64,000 nt of DNA from Acinetobacter bereziniae LMG 1003 = CIP 70.12 (GCF_000368925.1 NZ_KB849756.1:2692416-2756415), one strand, 5' to 3'; counted from the first letter of the stretch, positions 52,820 through 62,528 are shown. Translations and numbers: made by a program. Notes: generated from the letters alone by a model not told the origin.

Positions 52820-53638
52820 ATGATGCTGATTGATAATATTTTAATTTCTAAACAAAGTTTAGAAAGTGATGATCATTATGATGTGATTATGTCCAATATC
52901 GATACATTAAATGGATTATTTGAACACTATATCGAATACGATGAAGTGTCAGCTGAAGCGCTATATAGCTATTTTGTGGATTATTATCTCGCCCAAGTCA
53001 ATAACGGTGGATTCTCTCAATTTGTGTATAACACGGGGTGGGATGCATTTATGGTGAAGCATGTTCGTGATGGTTTAAAAGCCATGAATGCCACTCAACA
53101 TTTAGCTTTATTTGAACAAAGCGCTAATTTGATTGAACAATTTTCTGATGAGCAATTTGAACAGTTTTTAGAGGGTGAATATTTTGGTGAGAACCAGCAA
53201 CGTGATGTACTCAATAGCTTTGATGATAAATTCTTTGCATTGAATGAAAGTGAAGATCTGATTGAAATCAATAGCCAATGGTTAAGACAGCATCCAAAGT
53301 TACGAGCAGTGGATGAAGATGAAATATTGACGGTTATTGAACAAGTTTCAGCGAAGATTCCAAATCTGGAACAGCGGAAACAACAGGCAGCTGAAAATCA
53401 ACCCCGTTATTTTAAAATTATTGAAGAATTGTGTCAGCAGCTTGGTCAAGAGCTGGATCGTATTACTATCGGTGATCCATCGCATCAATATAATGGACAA
53501 GAGATTGTCGCTTGGCATTTTCTAACGGAACAAGGGCATTTCTATATGCTGGATTTAGGTGATCAAGCATTGATGTTTGATGATCAAGATCAACAAGTCA
53601 TTGCTCTCGATATTGCTCATATTGCAGATGAGTCATAA
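52820..53638 (+). CDS. DMP19/DUF4375-domain protein
   Basis: 272 aa, cytoplasmic, acidic. The segment Y-F-V-D-Y-Y-L-A-Q-V-N-N-G-G-F-S-Q-F-V (about 54-72) is the characteristic N-G-G-x-x-Q-F motif of DMP19-like DUF4375 proteins. The family's structure resembles DNA mimics, with one studied member (Neisseria DMP19) antagonising a repressor; whether that applies here is unknown. The C-terminal half has no motif I recognise. No obvious partner gene nearby. Confidence 0.75.
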   Translation: MMLIDNILISKQSLESDDHYDVIMSNIDTLNGLFEHYIEYDEVSAEALYSYFVDYYLAQVNNGGFSQFVYNTGWDAFMVKHVRDGLKAMNATQHLALFEQSANLIEQFSDEQFEQFLEGEYFGENQQRDVLNSFDDKFFALNESEDLIEINSQWLRQHPKLRAVDEDEILTVIEQVSAKIPNLEQRKQQAAENQPRYFKIIEELCQQLGQELDRITIGDPSHQYNGQEIVAWHFLTEQGHFYMLDLGDQALMFDDQDQQVIALDIAHIADES

Positions 53639-53716
53639 AGTCACAGTTTTTAAATAGTGTAAGTTGAATGTGCATAGCATTATAAAGCGATGCTTTGAGT
53701 TTTAAGGATAACCAGA

Positions 53717-54088
53717 ATGAACCGTTTGAGTTTAATTTCAGTATTTTGTTTAGTGACTCTGTCGGGTTGTGCAACAACACAAAATTTAATCAATAAAGTG
53801 GGTGGTTCTGAAACGCCATTGAGCCAAGTTTTAAATGAGCGTCCTGATCTGCGCAAAGATTTAGCGACTGTTGAATTACGTCAATATTTTAACCGTGTTG
53901 AATCGCCAACAGTCGCTGAGGTGAAATTGACTGAAACGGGTTTGATGGATGATTCAGTTCGTTCAATTCGTACGGTATATAGCTTTAAAAATGTAGATGG
54001 TCAGTGGAAACGCATAGACGTACAAAAGGAATATCAGTGTTTACGTGGTAAAAATACCAAGACATTCCAAAAGGCAAAATGTCCTTAA
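53717..54088 (+). CDS. Small lipoprotein, uncharacterised
   Basis: 123 aa. Signal with lipobox L-S-G-C (Cys18) in S-V-F-C-L-V-T-L-S-G-C. The mature part is polar, with two Cys near the C-terminus (Y-Q-C-L-R-G, A-K-C-P) that could form a disulfide. No domain recognised. AAGGA ribosome-binding site 6 nt upstream. The ddl gene starts 55 bp later, but a functional link is not evident. Confidence 0.75.
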   Translation: MNRLSLISVFCLVTLSGCATTQNLINKVGGSETPLSQVLNERPDLRKDLATVELRQYFNRVESPTVAEVKLTETGLMDDSVRSIRTVYSFKNVDGQWKRIDVQKEYQCLRGKNTKTFQKAKCP

Positions 54089-54143
54089 TCAATGATTTAC
54101 CAGGAATTATAGTTTTGAAAAATTAAAAATAGAGAACAACAAA

Positions 54144-55241
54144 ATGGCAAAAACGAGAGTTGGAATAATTTTTGGTGGAAAATCATCAGAGCATCGCGTG
54201 TCACTACAGTCAGCACAAAACATCGTGGATGCAATAGATCGGCAAAAGTTTGATCTTAGTTTGATTGGGATAGATCAAGATGGCACTTGGCGTATTTTAG
54301 ATGCTACACATTATTTAGAATATGGTCACGATCCTAAATTAATTTCTCTTGCCGCACGTGAACAGCAAGATCATTTACAGTCTAAGCCACCTCAAATTTT
54401 TGAAATTGAAAATGCACAAGGATTAGCGCCCCTTGATGTTATTTTTCCAATTATTCATGGGACCTTAGGTGAAGATGGTGCATTACAAGGCATGCTTAAA
54501 ATTTTAGATCTACCATTTGTGGGCTCAGATGTTTTAAGTTCTGCAATTTGTATGGATAAAGATGTTACCAAGCGTTTATTACAAGGTTCTGGTATTGCTG
54601 TTGCACCATTTCTAACGATTCATGCTTATGACCTAAATGAGGTAAGTTTCGATGAGGTTCAAACTACTTTAGGTCTTCCTGTATTCGTAAAACCTGCAAA
54701 TCAAGGTTCTTCCGTCGGGGTGAGTAAAGTTGAAAATGAACAGGAATTTATTGCTGCTTTAGAAAATGCATTTCAATATGACAGCAAAGTATTGATCGAA
54801 AAATTTATCAAAGGTCGTGAAATTGAGTGCGGGGTTTTGGGAAATTATTATCCAAGAGCCAGTGTTTGCGGTGAGGTAGTTGTAAAGTCTAGTTTTTATT
54901 CTTATGAAGCAAAATATATAGATAATCAATCTTCTGCAGTCGTGATTCCTGCTCCAATTTCAAATGAGCAAAGTAATAAGATCCGTGAGATTTCGATTAA
55001 AGCTTTTAAAGTTCTGGGTTGTTTTGGACTTGCACGTGTCGATTTTTTCTTGACTGAAAATGGTGATATTTTTCTGAATGAAGTAAATACTTTGCCAGGG
55101 TTTACCAATAACAGTATGTATCCAAAGCTTTGGGAAGCAAGTGGGATCACTTATTCTGAATTAATTACTCAACTCATAGAATTGGCTTTAGAGCGTCATG
55201 AAAATTTATTAAGAAATCCAAAATTGGTGTCCAAAGGATAG
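54144..55241 (+). CDS. ddl: D-alanine--D-alanine ligase (DdlA size class)
   Basis: 365 aa ATP-grasp ligase making D-Ala-D-Ala for peptidoglycan. Motifs: G-I-I-F-G-G-K-S-S-E-H-R-V-S-L (6-20), P-I-I-H-G-T-L-G-E-D-G-A-L-Q-G, K-P-A-N-Q-G-S-S-V-G-V, and the metal site N-E-V-N-T-L-P-G-F-T. The length matches E. coli DdlA (364 aa) rather than the roughly 306-aa DdlB usually found in the ftsQAZ cluster, so this is probably a second Ddl in the genome. A terminator follows at 55296. Confidence 0.93.
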   Translation: MAKTRVGIIFGGKSSEHRVSLQSAQNIVDAIDRQKFDLSLIGIDQDGTWRILDATHYLEYGHDPKLISLAAREQQDHLQSKPPQIFEIENAQGLAPLDVIFPIIHGTLGEDGALQGMLKILDLPFVGSDVLSSAICMDKDVTKRLLQGSGIAVAPFLTIHAYDLNEVSFDEVQTTLGLPVFVKPANQGSSVGVSKVENEQEFIAALENAFQYDSKVLIEKFIKGREIECGVLGNYYPRASVCGEVVVKSSFYSYEAKYIDNQSSAVVIPAPISNEQSNKIREISIKAFKVLGCFGLARVDFFLTENGDIFLNEVNTLPGFTNNSMYPKLWEASGITYSELITQLIELALERHENLLRNPKLVSKG

Positions 55242-55295
55242 CTGTTTTTCGCTATTCATATGTTTTATTGAAGAATGGATAAGACATTTGCTTGA

Positions 55296-55322
55296 GAACG
55301 CACCAGATATGATGCGTTTTTA
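55296..55322 (+). terminator. Terminator of ddl
   Basis: AACGCA-loop-TGCGTT followed by TTTA, about 56 bp after the ddl stop. A modest stem. Confidence 0.6.
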
Positions 55323-55509
55323 GAATATCAATAGAATCAATTAACGAGAGTGAATTTTTGCTCCCTTGTCTGAGTGATAGTTTCAGTTTAATCAGGCTTC
55401 AGCATGCTTAATCAATTCGATAAAAATAGGTATTCAAAAACTAAAGAAAATTCAAAATTCATTGAAATTAATGATATAAAACTTATAGATTACCAAAAAT
55501 GTGAACATA

Positions 55510-56274
55510 ATGAACATCCAACAAGAAATTCAAAACTTATTCCAAAATCGAGATGAACATCCACTATTTTATATCGAAAGTGGTAGTCGATTATGGGGCA
55601 TGGCAAGTCCAGACAGCGACTATGATGTGCGTGGTTTCCATTTACCTTCTAAAGCTCAATATTATGATTATCGTCAACATCGTGACTTAATCGAAATCAT
55701 GGAGGGGGATTTTGACTTTGTTTCATTTGATTTAAATAAGATGTTTGGACTTTTGGCAAAGAGTAATCCTACAGTACTTGAATGGGTACGAGCGCATATT
55801 GTCTATTTTAATCAATTTCCTGAGTGGGAAAGCTTTAGAGCAGGTTTGCTGGAACGAATAGACTATAAAGCGCTGTATTATCATTACTTATCGCTAGCGA
55901 AAGGCGGTATGCAAGTCATGCAAACGGCAGATAATTTTACTTATAAAAAAGTGTTTTATTCGATTCGTGGTTTGATGTCCGCAGAGTTGGCAACACAACA
56001 GATTATGCCTGAACTCCAGATCACGCAGTTGTTCGATCAAATTGATGCCAATGATCCACTCCGTCATTGGGCAGAGGATTATTTAGAAATCAAAAAGCAA
56101 CAAAAAGAAAAAGCGCAATTACCGGTGATTGAACAAGCGCAGATCTTAAAATTATTGGAAGATAAGATTCAAGCTTTAAATTTAAGGGCAATTGAACCGA
56201 CCAATGATATTGAAAAATTAAAGCAATATCTCACAGCATATAGCTTCAATTTAAAACAGCATTTTTACGGTTAA
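55510..56274 (+). CDS. Predicted nucleotidyltransferase (DNA polymerase beta superfamily)
   Basis: 254 aa from the ATG at 55510; a GTG three codons upstream (55501) is also open and neither has a strong ribosome-binding site. The nucleotidyltransferase motif G25-S26...D37-x-D39 is present, and the adjacent W-G-M-A-S-P and D-V-R-G-F-H fit the PF10127 (RlaP/YcgL-like) group. The C-terminal half is helical. Family members may transfer nucleotides to RNA or protein; target unknown. 30 bp precede the pirin gene. Confidence 0.8.
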   Translation: MNIQQEIQNLFQNRDEHPLFYIESGSRLWGMASPDSDYDVRGFHLPSKAQYYDYRQHRDLIEIMEGDFDFVSFDLNKMFGLLAKSNPTVLEWVRAHIVYFNQFPEWESFRAGLLERIDYKALYYHYLSLAKGGMQVMQTADNFTYKKVFYSIRGLMSAELATQQIMPELQITQLFDQIDANDPLRHWAEDYLEIKKQQKEKAQLPVIEQAQILKLLEDKIQALNLRAIEPTNDIEKLKQYLTAYSFNLKQHFYG

Positions 56275-56304
56275 TGCGTTTACCAATTAGAGAAGATCGA
56301 CAGT

Positions 56305-57186
56305 ATGAAAACCCTTGCCTTTATTCATCGTAATGATACGCGCTTTGCGATAGGGGATTTTTATCCTGTACTTTCTGTATTTTCATACTATGAATTAGGC
56401 AATACCGTCTCTCCCTTTCTGTTACTTGATCACTTGGGACCTGGAGTTTTAAAACCGACCAATTTACACAAAGGCGTGAGTGAACATCCACATCGAGGTT
56501 TTGAAACCGTCACGCTGATTTTTGCTGGAGAACTTGAACATCGAGATTCGTCGGGTGGCGGAGGGATCGTTTCTGCAGGCGATGTGCAATGGATGACGGC
56601 TGCTTCAGGAGTCCAACATAAAGAAGTGTTTAGTGAGGCATTCTCAAAAACAGGGGGATATTTTGAAATGGTACAGTTGTGGGTGAATTTGCCTGCCAAA
56701 GATAAAATGAATCCACCCCGTTATCAAAGTCTGCGCAAAGCGGATATTCCAGTGATTGAACTTAGACATTCCGCAGGAACAGTCAGGGTCATTGCTGGGC
56801 ATTATGGAAATGCCCAAGGACCAGCCAAAACGCATTCGCCGCTCCAAGTTTTAGACATCGAAGTCCAGCCAGGGCATCGTGTGGTTCTACCTGCGAATAT
56901 TGGCGACACCACTATGATTTATTTAAGAACTGGTAAAGTTCAATTTCAGCCTGAAGATGAAATTCTCGAAGAACAAGGCTTGGCTGTGATGTCGAGTTTA
57001 GGGCAGGATATTGAGATCACCGCTTTACAGCATTGCAAGTTATTGTTGCTGACAGGCAAACCACTTCAAGAGCCGATCAATGGTCATGGTCCATTTGTAA
57101 TGAACAGCTATGATCAAATTCTTGAAGCATATGATGATATTAAAAATGGTACATTCATCAAGTTTAAAGTGTTAGATGATCAATGA
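56305..57186 (+). CDS. Pirin family protein
   Basis: 293-aa bicupin. The metal-binding N-terminal cupin has H61-x-H63 (H-P-H-R-G-F-E-T-V-T), H105 and E107 (V-Q-H-K-E), all four ligands of pirin/YhhW. The C-terminal pirin_C domain follows after about 175. Bacterial pirins can have quercetinase activity or interact with metabolic enzymes; no specific role is evident. It follows the nucleotidyltransferase gene by 30 bp, suggesting co-transcription. Confidence 0.9.
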   Translation: MKTLAFIHRNDTRFAIGDFYPVLSVFSYYELGNTVSPFLLLDHLGPGVLKPTNLHKGVSEHPHRGFETVTLIFAGELEHRDSSGGGGIVSAGDVQWMTAASGVQHKEVFSEAFSKTGGYFEMVQLWVNLPAKDKMNPPRYQSLRKADIPVIELRHSAGTVRVIAGHYGNAQGPAKTHSPLQVLDIEVQPGHRVVLPANIGDTTMIYLRTGKVQFQPEDEILEEQGLAVMSSLGQDIEITALQHCKLLLLTGKPLQEPINGHGPFVMNSYDQILEAYDDIKNGTFIKFKVLDDQ

Positions 57187-57219
57187 CAGCAAGCTCAACG
57201 TATAATTTACTGTAAAGTG

Positions 57220-57612
57220 TTAAATGCCTGTTTGTGGTTTATTTTTTAAACCAATCAGACCTTTGATCAGCAATGCAATTCCAATTCCCACACATAGACC
57301 CATCAGGAATTTGCCGAATATACCTAAACCAAGTTCTTTTTGATTGGCTGAGCTAATTGCTTTCGCTGTATCTTCTGCTGAGCCTGTCGCATTGGCTTGA
57401 GCGTCCATCATGGCAACAAAACCTGTATCCGTTTTACAGCTTGAGATAATTGAGCCAGAGTTTTCACCATATTTTTTTTGCACTAATTCTTCACATCTGG
57501 CTTGATCAGAAGCACTGATATGGGATCCTGAACTCATAAAATAAAGCCCACCACCGACCAGAAGTAAAATAATGCCGATGATGATCAATGAAACTGGATT
57601 TTTATTTTTCAT
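57220..57612 (-). CDS. Small membrane protein, uncharacterised
   Basis: 130 aa, two predicted membrane helices (about 8-26 and 98-119). The loop between them (about 30-95) contains two Cys (R-C-E-E-L, S-S-C-K-T) that may pair, and an Ala/Ser-rich stretch. Orientation would place this loop in the periplasm. No family recognised. Convergent with pirin. Confidence 0.6.
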   Translation of the reverse strand: MKNKNPVSLIIIGIILLLVGGGLYFMSSGSHISASDQARCEELVQKKYGENSGSIISSCKTDTGFVAMMDAQANATGSAEDTAKAISSANQKELGLGIFGKFLMGLCVGIGIALLIKGLIGLKNKPQTGI

Positions 57613-57956
57613 TTAATTTATTCATATAGATTTATGTGACATTTAGAGTAGCCTAAGAATATTAAATGTTCAACTTCCTCTCGAAAAATGTCTGTGTTAC
57701 ACTACAAAAACTCAACCCTGTGTGTACTTTCTATAAACTTTTTTATAGTAGGGTTCAGTTATAAATCTCACAAATTTGCTGCAAGCATTACTTTTTTACC
57801 TATTGAATTAGACACCTTGTGAATGCGGTGTTGACCCCTTATTCAACGTAAATTCCACAACTTAATATTTAAATTTCAGTGCTTGTCATTGGGATGACGC
57901 TTATCTTTAGAAAAATAGTGTCACTCCAGCAAGCCTATAATGATATGTAGAAAACA
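57613..57956. other. 344-bp region upstream of the craA-like gene
   Basis: No gene seen. It contains a nested inverted repeat at 57714-57755: AACCCT/AGGGTT flanking CTATAAA/TTTATAG. This could be a leader hairpin or an operator of the efflux gene, about 200 bp upstream of it. Confidence 0.5.
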
Positions 57957-59198
57957 ATGCAAAATTCAGTGCAACAAGAACACACTGCAAGTTTGAGTCG
58001 CGCTACGCTCATGTTTCCATTGGCGTTGGTGCTTTTTGAGTTTTCAGTGTATATCGGAAATGATTTGGTTCAGCCTGCTATGCTCGCGATTACCAAGGAA
58101 TTTGGCGTAAGTAGTGCATGGGCACCGTCGTCGATGTCCTTTTATCTGCTTGGTGGTGCATGTGTCGCAGGCTTATTGGGGCCATTATCTGACCGATTAG
58201 GACGAAAAAAAGTCTTATTGGCTGGTGTGGCATTCTTTGTTATCACCTGCTTATTGATCTTACTGACTCATCATATTGAAAGTTTTCTCGCTTTGAGATT
58301 TTTACAAGGCTTTGGTTTATCCGTGATTGCAGCGGTCGGTTATGCTGCAATTCAGGAAACTTTTGAAGAACGTGATGCAATTAAAGTCATGGCACTCATG
58401 GCTAACATTTCTCTACTGGCGCCGTTAATTGGACCTGTCGTAGGTGCTTTCCTGATTGATCATGTATCGTGGCATTGGGGCTTTATTGGCATTGCATTTT
58501 TAGCCTTTCTGAGTTGGTTTGGCTTGAAGGCTAAAATGCCAGCGCGTCGTATCAGTATTCCAAAACAACCCTTGAGTTATATTTGGGATGACTATAAGAA
58601 AGTCTTTAAGAATAAGACCTTTATGGGAATGACTTTAGGTCTGCCTATGGTGGCGATGCCTTTAATGCTGTGGATTGCTCTGTCCCCAGTGATGTTGGTT
58701 GAAGAACTAGGGCTGACGAGTCTGCAATATGGATTAGCGCAGTTTCCTGTATTGGGCGGGCTGATCTTAGGTAATATTGTGCTGATTCGAGTGATTGATC
58801 GTTTGGCGCTTGGAAAAACAGTGTTAATTGGCTTGCCATTGATGCTTTTGGGCACTGTGATTGTGTTCGCAGGTGTGATCTGGCGCGAATATTTTTTATA
58901 TTGCGTCATTTTGGGCATGACTTTAGTCAGTTTTGGTGAAGGGATCAGTTTCTCCGTGCTGTATCGTTTTGCCTTGATGTCTTCAGAGGTTTCTAAAGGT
59001 ACAGTTGCCGCTGCTGTTTCAGTCTTGATGATGTTTACCTTTTTCTTTGTCATTGAACTGATACGAATTTTGTACGAGCACTTCCATCTCTGGGCGTATG
59101 CTTTGTCATGTTTTGCATTGATTGCGTTATGGTTCACAATTCCACGTGGGTTATTAAAAGCAATTATGAAACAACGTCAGGCAGACGGTATTTTTTAA
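57957..59198 (+). CDS. craA: MFS drug:proton antiporter (CraA/MdfA-like)
   Basis: 413 aa with twelve predicted membrane helices. The first helix region F-E-F-S-V-Y-I-G-N-D-L-V-Q-P-A-M carries the membrane-embedded acidic residue typical of MdfA/CraA, and motif A is present as G-P-L-S-D-R-L-G-R-K-K. The block F-S-V-L-Y-R-F-A-L-M-S-S-E-V-S-K-G-T-V-A-A-A-V is as I remember it from Acinetobacter CraA, an intrinsic chloramphenicol efflux pump. Length also fits. Actual drug spectrum is not derivable from sequence. Upstream region described separately; bidirectional terminator downstream. Confidence 0.85.
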   Translation: MQNSVQQEHTASLSRATLMFPLALVLFEFSVYIGNDLVQPAMLAITKEFGVSSAWAPSSMSFYLLGGACVAGLLGPLSDRLGRKKVLLAGVAFFVITCLLILLTHHIESFLALRFLQGFGLSVIAAVGYAAIQETFEERDAIKVMALMANISLLAPLIGPVVGAFLIDHVSWHWGFIGIAFLAFLSWFGLKAKMPARRISIPKQPLSYIWDDYKKVFKNKTFMGMTLGLPMVAMPLMLWIALSPVMLVEELGLTSLQYGLAQFPVLGGLILGNIVLIRVIDRLALGKTVLIGLPLMLLGTVIVFAGVIWREYFLYCVILGMTLVSFGEGISFSVLYRFALMSSEVSKGTVAAAVSVLMMFTFFFVIELIRILYEHFHLWAYALSCFALIALWFTIPRGLLKAIMKQRQADGIF

Positions 59199-59205
59199 AA
59201 TTCAA

Positions 59206-59237
59206 AAAGCTCCCTCTCCAAAAGGAAAGGGAGCTTT
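59206..59237. terminator. Bidirectional terminator between craA and DUF3817 genes
   Basis: AAAGCTCCCT-loop-AGGGAGCTTT stem between the two convergent genes. Confidence 0.8.
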
Positions 59238-59257
59238 AAAACTGTGCTCAATGGAGA

Positions 59258-59545
59258 TTAAGAAGATTGCGCTTGCTTTAATTTATGATCAAAGACAAAG
59301 GGTCCAAAAGGTAAAATTGAAGCGATTAAGCCTAAAATAAACATTTTGAGTGACCATTTTTGCTTTTGACAAACAATGAATAGAACGGCAAGAAAGGCAA
59401 TAAAGAGTAAGCCGTGTCCCATACCAACGTATTTCACATAGATTGGGTTATCCCAAATATATTTGAGCGGCATTGCAATAAACAGCAGGAGAAGAAAGGA
59501 AATCCCTTCAAGAAAACCAACAAGACGTAAAGTTTTGATATTCAT
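59258..59545 (-). CDS. DUF3817-type small membrane protein
   Basis: 95 aa from the ATG at 59545 (a GTG two codons earlier is also open). Three membrane helices: about 6-28, 38-58 and 65-83. The N-terminal L-R-L-V-G-F-L-E-G-I-S-F-L-L-L and the central V-G-M-G-H-G-L-L-F motif fit the DUF3817/YdzA group of short integral proteins. Biochemical role unknown. Confidence 0.8.
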   Translation of the reverse strand: MNIKTLRLVGFLEGISFLLLLFIAMPLKYIWDNPIYVKYVGMGHGLLFIAFLAVLFIVCQKQKWSLKMFILGLIASILPFGPFVFDHKLKQAQSS

Positions 59546-59793
59546 GGTCACTTAGTCAAATGAGAATGAATCTTGAGTCTAACCGAATTGTGTTCAAAAG
59601 TTGAATATATTTATCACTCTCATCAGTTCCATTAAGTGATGTTATTCAGTGTAAAAAATGACCTCGATCATGTTGTTAAAATATCACAATCGAAAGTCAT
59701 TATTACACATCAGTTTTTTATGATTTATTGAGAAGTATGCAGAATTGGCATTGCATTAAATCTTTCATCATTCTCGATTTCGATGTTTGTTGA

Positions 59794-60348
59794 TTACTGT
59801 GCGGCTTCAAGTGCAGCTTCTTGTTGCTGTTGTTCAAACTCGGAGATATAAACGCAACCCAGATAAGTTTTATTTTCTCCTTCATTGATAACAGGATTGG
59901 ATTCAGCAAGGGTCAGTTTTCGAACAGACTTTTCAGCGTCTTTGGTCGCAGGATCAGTTTTTACAATTTTTTCGCCTGAAAAATACGGCATATCTTTAAA
60001 AAATCGATTTTGAGAAATTTTAAATTTTTCAGCAAGTTCTTTGGTATTGGCATTTTTAAATACAGCCAACATGCCACCAGCAACCAAACTAATTTCATGG
60101 CTTGTTTGACCAAAGACTTTGATGGGTTCTTTACTCACATATGAGTAATCTTCCCCTTGTTTGATCCAACCATTCTTTTTTAGATTGTCTTCAAACTCAA
60201 AACCTAGACCATAATAATCACTGAGCGTTTTCTTACATTCTAAAAATTGCTCTAAGTTTTGATTAAATTGAGTATCTGCATAACTAGATGTCATGGCACC
60301 TAGCGTGAATAAAGCGACGAATAATTGTAAATGCTGTTTAAGTTTCAT
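59794..60348 (-). CDS. Secreted/periplasmic protein, uncharacterised
   Basis: 184 aa with a signal peptide (about 1-24, S-S-Y-A). Two Cys lie in the mature part (E-C-K-K, G-C-V-Y), possibly a disulfide. It ends in a Gln/Glu/Ala-rich tail. GAGGG lies 6 nt before the ATG. It starts 29 bp after the FUSC gene on the same strand, so the two are likely co-transcribed. No family recognised. Confidence 0.7.
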   Translation of the reverse strand: MKLKQHLQLFVALFTLGAMTSSYADTQFNQNLEQFLECKKTLSDYYGLGFEFEDNLKKNGWIKQGEDYSYVSKEPIKVFGQTSHEISLVAGGMLAVFKNANTKELAEKFKISQNRFFKDMPYFSGEKIVKTDPATKDAEKSVRKLTLAESNPVINEGENKTYLGCVYISEFEQQQQEAALEAAQ

Positions 60349-60377
60349 TTGAACCCTCTCAAATCATGTCGTCATTT

Positions 60378-62528
60378 CTATTTAATTTCTAATCCAAGTA
60401 AAGTTGTTTTAAGTCTTAACAACTCAGGTAAGGTTTCCAATAATAAACTGATTTGTTTTAAGGCTAATAGTAAACCATCTGATAAATTGTCTTGATCACT
60501 TAAAGTTTGTATTTCTGCCAATTTCTGGTCAATCGCAGCCTCATTTAAAGGGGCTTGATTGAGTAAAGCCTCATTCAAGGTGTGTTTACACCAAAGCATT
60601 AAATCTAAAATTTGTTGATCATGTACCTGTTCACGATGGCTGCCGAGAGCAGATACATAACTGAGTTGACTATGACTATAGACCAAGTACCTAAATGCAT
60701 GATGAATTAAATCTTGATTGGGATTGGGTTCGGCACTAAGGCTGGAAATCATGGTGGATAATTCAATTTGCGCATTGTGGGCTGCACGACGGGCTTTACG
60801 ATAATCAATACTGTTTGTGCGTCCTTGTTGATATTGTTCTACCACAGCATCGAAATAATCTAGGCTTGCTTTACTGCTCTTTAGAATATTGTTGGAAATA
60901 TTTCGGAAATTCCAATCTGGCCAAATAAAGCTGACAGCAAACCATGCGATTAAACAGCCTAAAAGTGTATCTATGATGCGCGGTAAAATGATGGCATAGC
61001 CTGCACCTTTAAGATTAAAAATCAACAAGACCATCAGGGTTGCCATTAATGTCGCCATGGCATATTTTTTGGAACGCAAATAGAAAAAATACACCCCAAA
61101 AATAATGGTAAGTACCAACTGACCTTCAATACTGGGTACAAAATATAAGATTGGAATTCCTAAAATGACACCTAAAACAGTGCCCAAGGTTCGCATTTTT
61201 AAACGGCTTTTAGTGGCAAAGTAGCTGATTTGGCAGACAAATAAGCTGGTCAATAAAATCCAGTAACCATTTTTGGCAAAAGGCAATAAAGACATGGCAT
61301 AGCCCACAGCGAACACAAAACCAATCCGGACAGCATGACGAAACAGGGCTGACTTTGGGGTTAAATGTTGTTTGATCTTGAGCCAAAGATCTTGTATGCC
61401 GTGGATATCGTCATCCAATAAATTTAAATTATCCCGGTGTTGACTGTAGCTTTGTTGATAATTGACCTGTTCAATACTGAGGTTGGTGAACTGGTCTTGA
61501 ACATTTTTTAAATTTCTTAAAACCAAAACTAAGTTTTTTACTTCTAAATTATGTGGATTTTGTTGAATCCAATCATGCATGGAACTTTCTAAATGTGCTA
61601 AGACCGTACTATGGTCTGCATGAACTGTAAAAGTATGACGTTTTAAAATAGACTCAGCGAGCTTTTGACAATGCTGTGCTTGTAAACGTACATTCTTTTG
61701 AATTCGATAAATTAAATCGGTACGGCTAAAGTTCTGTTGGATCCTTTCATAATGTAGATAATTGGATGTGGCTTGTTCATGGATATCTTGGGCGAGAAAA
61801 TATAAATTCAGCCAATAAATGGTATTTTTATTGGCGCGTGAGGCTTTCAAACGAGTCAGTAATGATGCTTTGGTGGTATTTAAGCTGTGTACCACAACAC
61901 TATTTTTTAATGAAAGATCATATAAAAGTTGTTCAACATTGTCTTTATTATCAGGGTCGAACAGTTTAGCTTTTGCCATGAGTAAATCGCAAAGATTATT
62001 GAAACTGTTTGATAAATTGTCCTGTACAGCTTGCGTTGGTTTAAGTAGATAAAAAATAATCGAAGTCAGACCATACCAGAGCGCCCCCATGACAAAGTAA
62101 CTCGGCTGTTGATACCACTCAGAATATTCACCTAAGCCAAACATGGTATAAATTGAAAGTAACACAGTACCAAAAGAAATGGTGGCATAGCGTTGCCCCA
62201 ATGCACCCATTAATATAAAAGCGGCACTGGAAAGGGATAAATAAATTAAGAATAAAAGTTTATAGGGATGTAAAAAATCTAAGATACTGCTGACGCTAAA
62301 AAATAGAACGCACACCAATCCAAGATTTCTTAAACGAATACTGAGACGATCATCAAAGTCAGTCAATGCTGTTGCAATTGCTCCAAGCGTCAAAGGAACA
62401 ATCAATTGCTGATAGCCAAGAAAATAAAGCCCCAGCGTTGTTCCTGTGAAAACAATCAAAATCTGTAAGCAATAAATGAATGTTGAATTTGATTTTATAT
62501 TTTGAAAGATTTGATGAACGCTATTCAC
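60378..62528 (-). CDS. FUSC family membrane protein (YccS/YhfK type)
   Basis: 716 aa, GTG start at 62528. Two membrane clusters of about five to six helices (about 15-165 and 405-535) each followed by a long helical cytoplasmic region, the arrangement of YccS/YhfK and fusaric-acid-resistance proteins. The second cluster carries N-G-Y-W-I-L-L-T-S-L-F-V, the FUSC signature, and G-T-V-L-G-V-I-L-G. No membrane-fusion partner (HlyD-like) is adjacent, so an efflux role is unproven. A small secreted protein gene follows. Confidence 0.87.
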   Translation of the reverse strand: MNSVHQIFQNIKSNSTFIYCLQILIVFTGTTLGLYFLGYQQLIVPLTLGAIATALTDFDDRLSIRLRNLGLVCVLFFSVSSILDFLHPYKLLFLIYLSLSSAAFILMGALGQRYATISFGTVLLSIYTMFGLGEYSEWYQQPSYFVMGALWYGLTSIIFYLLKPTQAVQDNLSNSFNNLCDLLMAKAKLFDPDNKDNVEQLLYDLSLKNSVVVHSLNTTKASLLTRLKASRANKNTIYWLNLYFLAQDIHEQATSNYLHYERIQQNFSRTDLIYRIQKNVRLQAQHCQKLAESILKRHTFTVHADHSTVLAHLESSMHDWIQQNPHNLEVKNLVLVLRNLKNVQDQFTNLSIEQVNYQQSYSQHRDNLNLLDDDIHGIQDLWLKIKQHLTPKSALFRHAVRIGFVFAVGYAMSLLPFAKNGYWILLTSLFVCQISYFATKSRLKMRTLGTVLGVILGIPILYFVPSIEGQLVLTIIFGVYFFYLRSKKYAMATLMATLMVLLIFNLKGAGYAIILPRIIDTLLGCLIAWFAVSFIWPDWNFRNISNNILKSSKASLDYFDAVVEQYQQGRTNSIDYRKARRAAHNAQIELSTMISSLSAEPNPNQDLIHHAFRYLVYSHSQLSYVSALGSHREQVHDQQILDLMLWCKHTLNEALLNQAPLNEAAIDQKLAEIQTLSDQDNLSDGLLLALKQISLLLETLPELLRLKTTLLGLEIK

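Noticed and set aside
58592..59137. A 181-codon antisense frame inside the craA-like gene
   Set aside because: It is entirely within a clear MFS gene, very Lys/Thr/Ile-rich, and has no recognisable domain or start signal.
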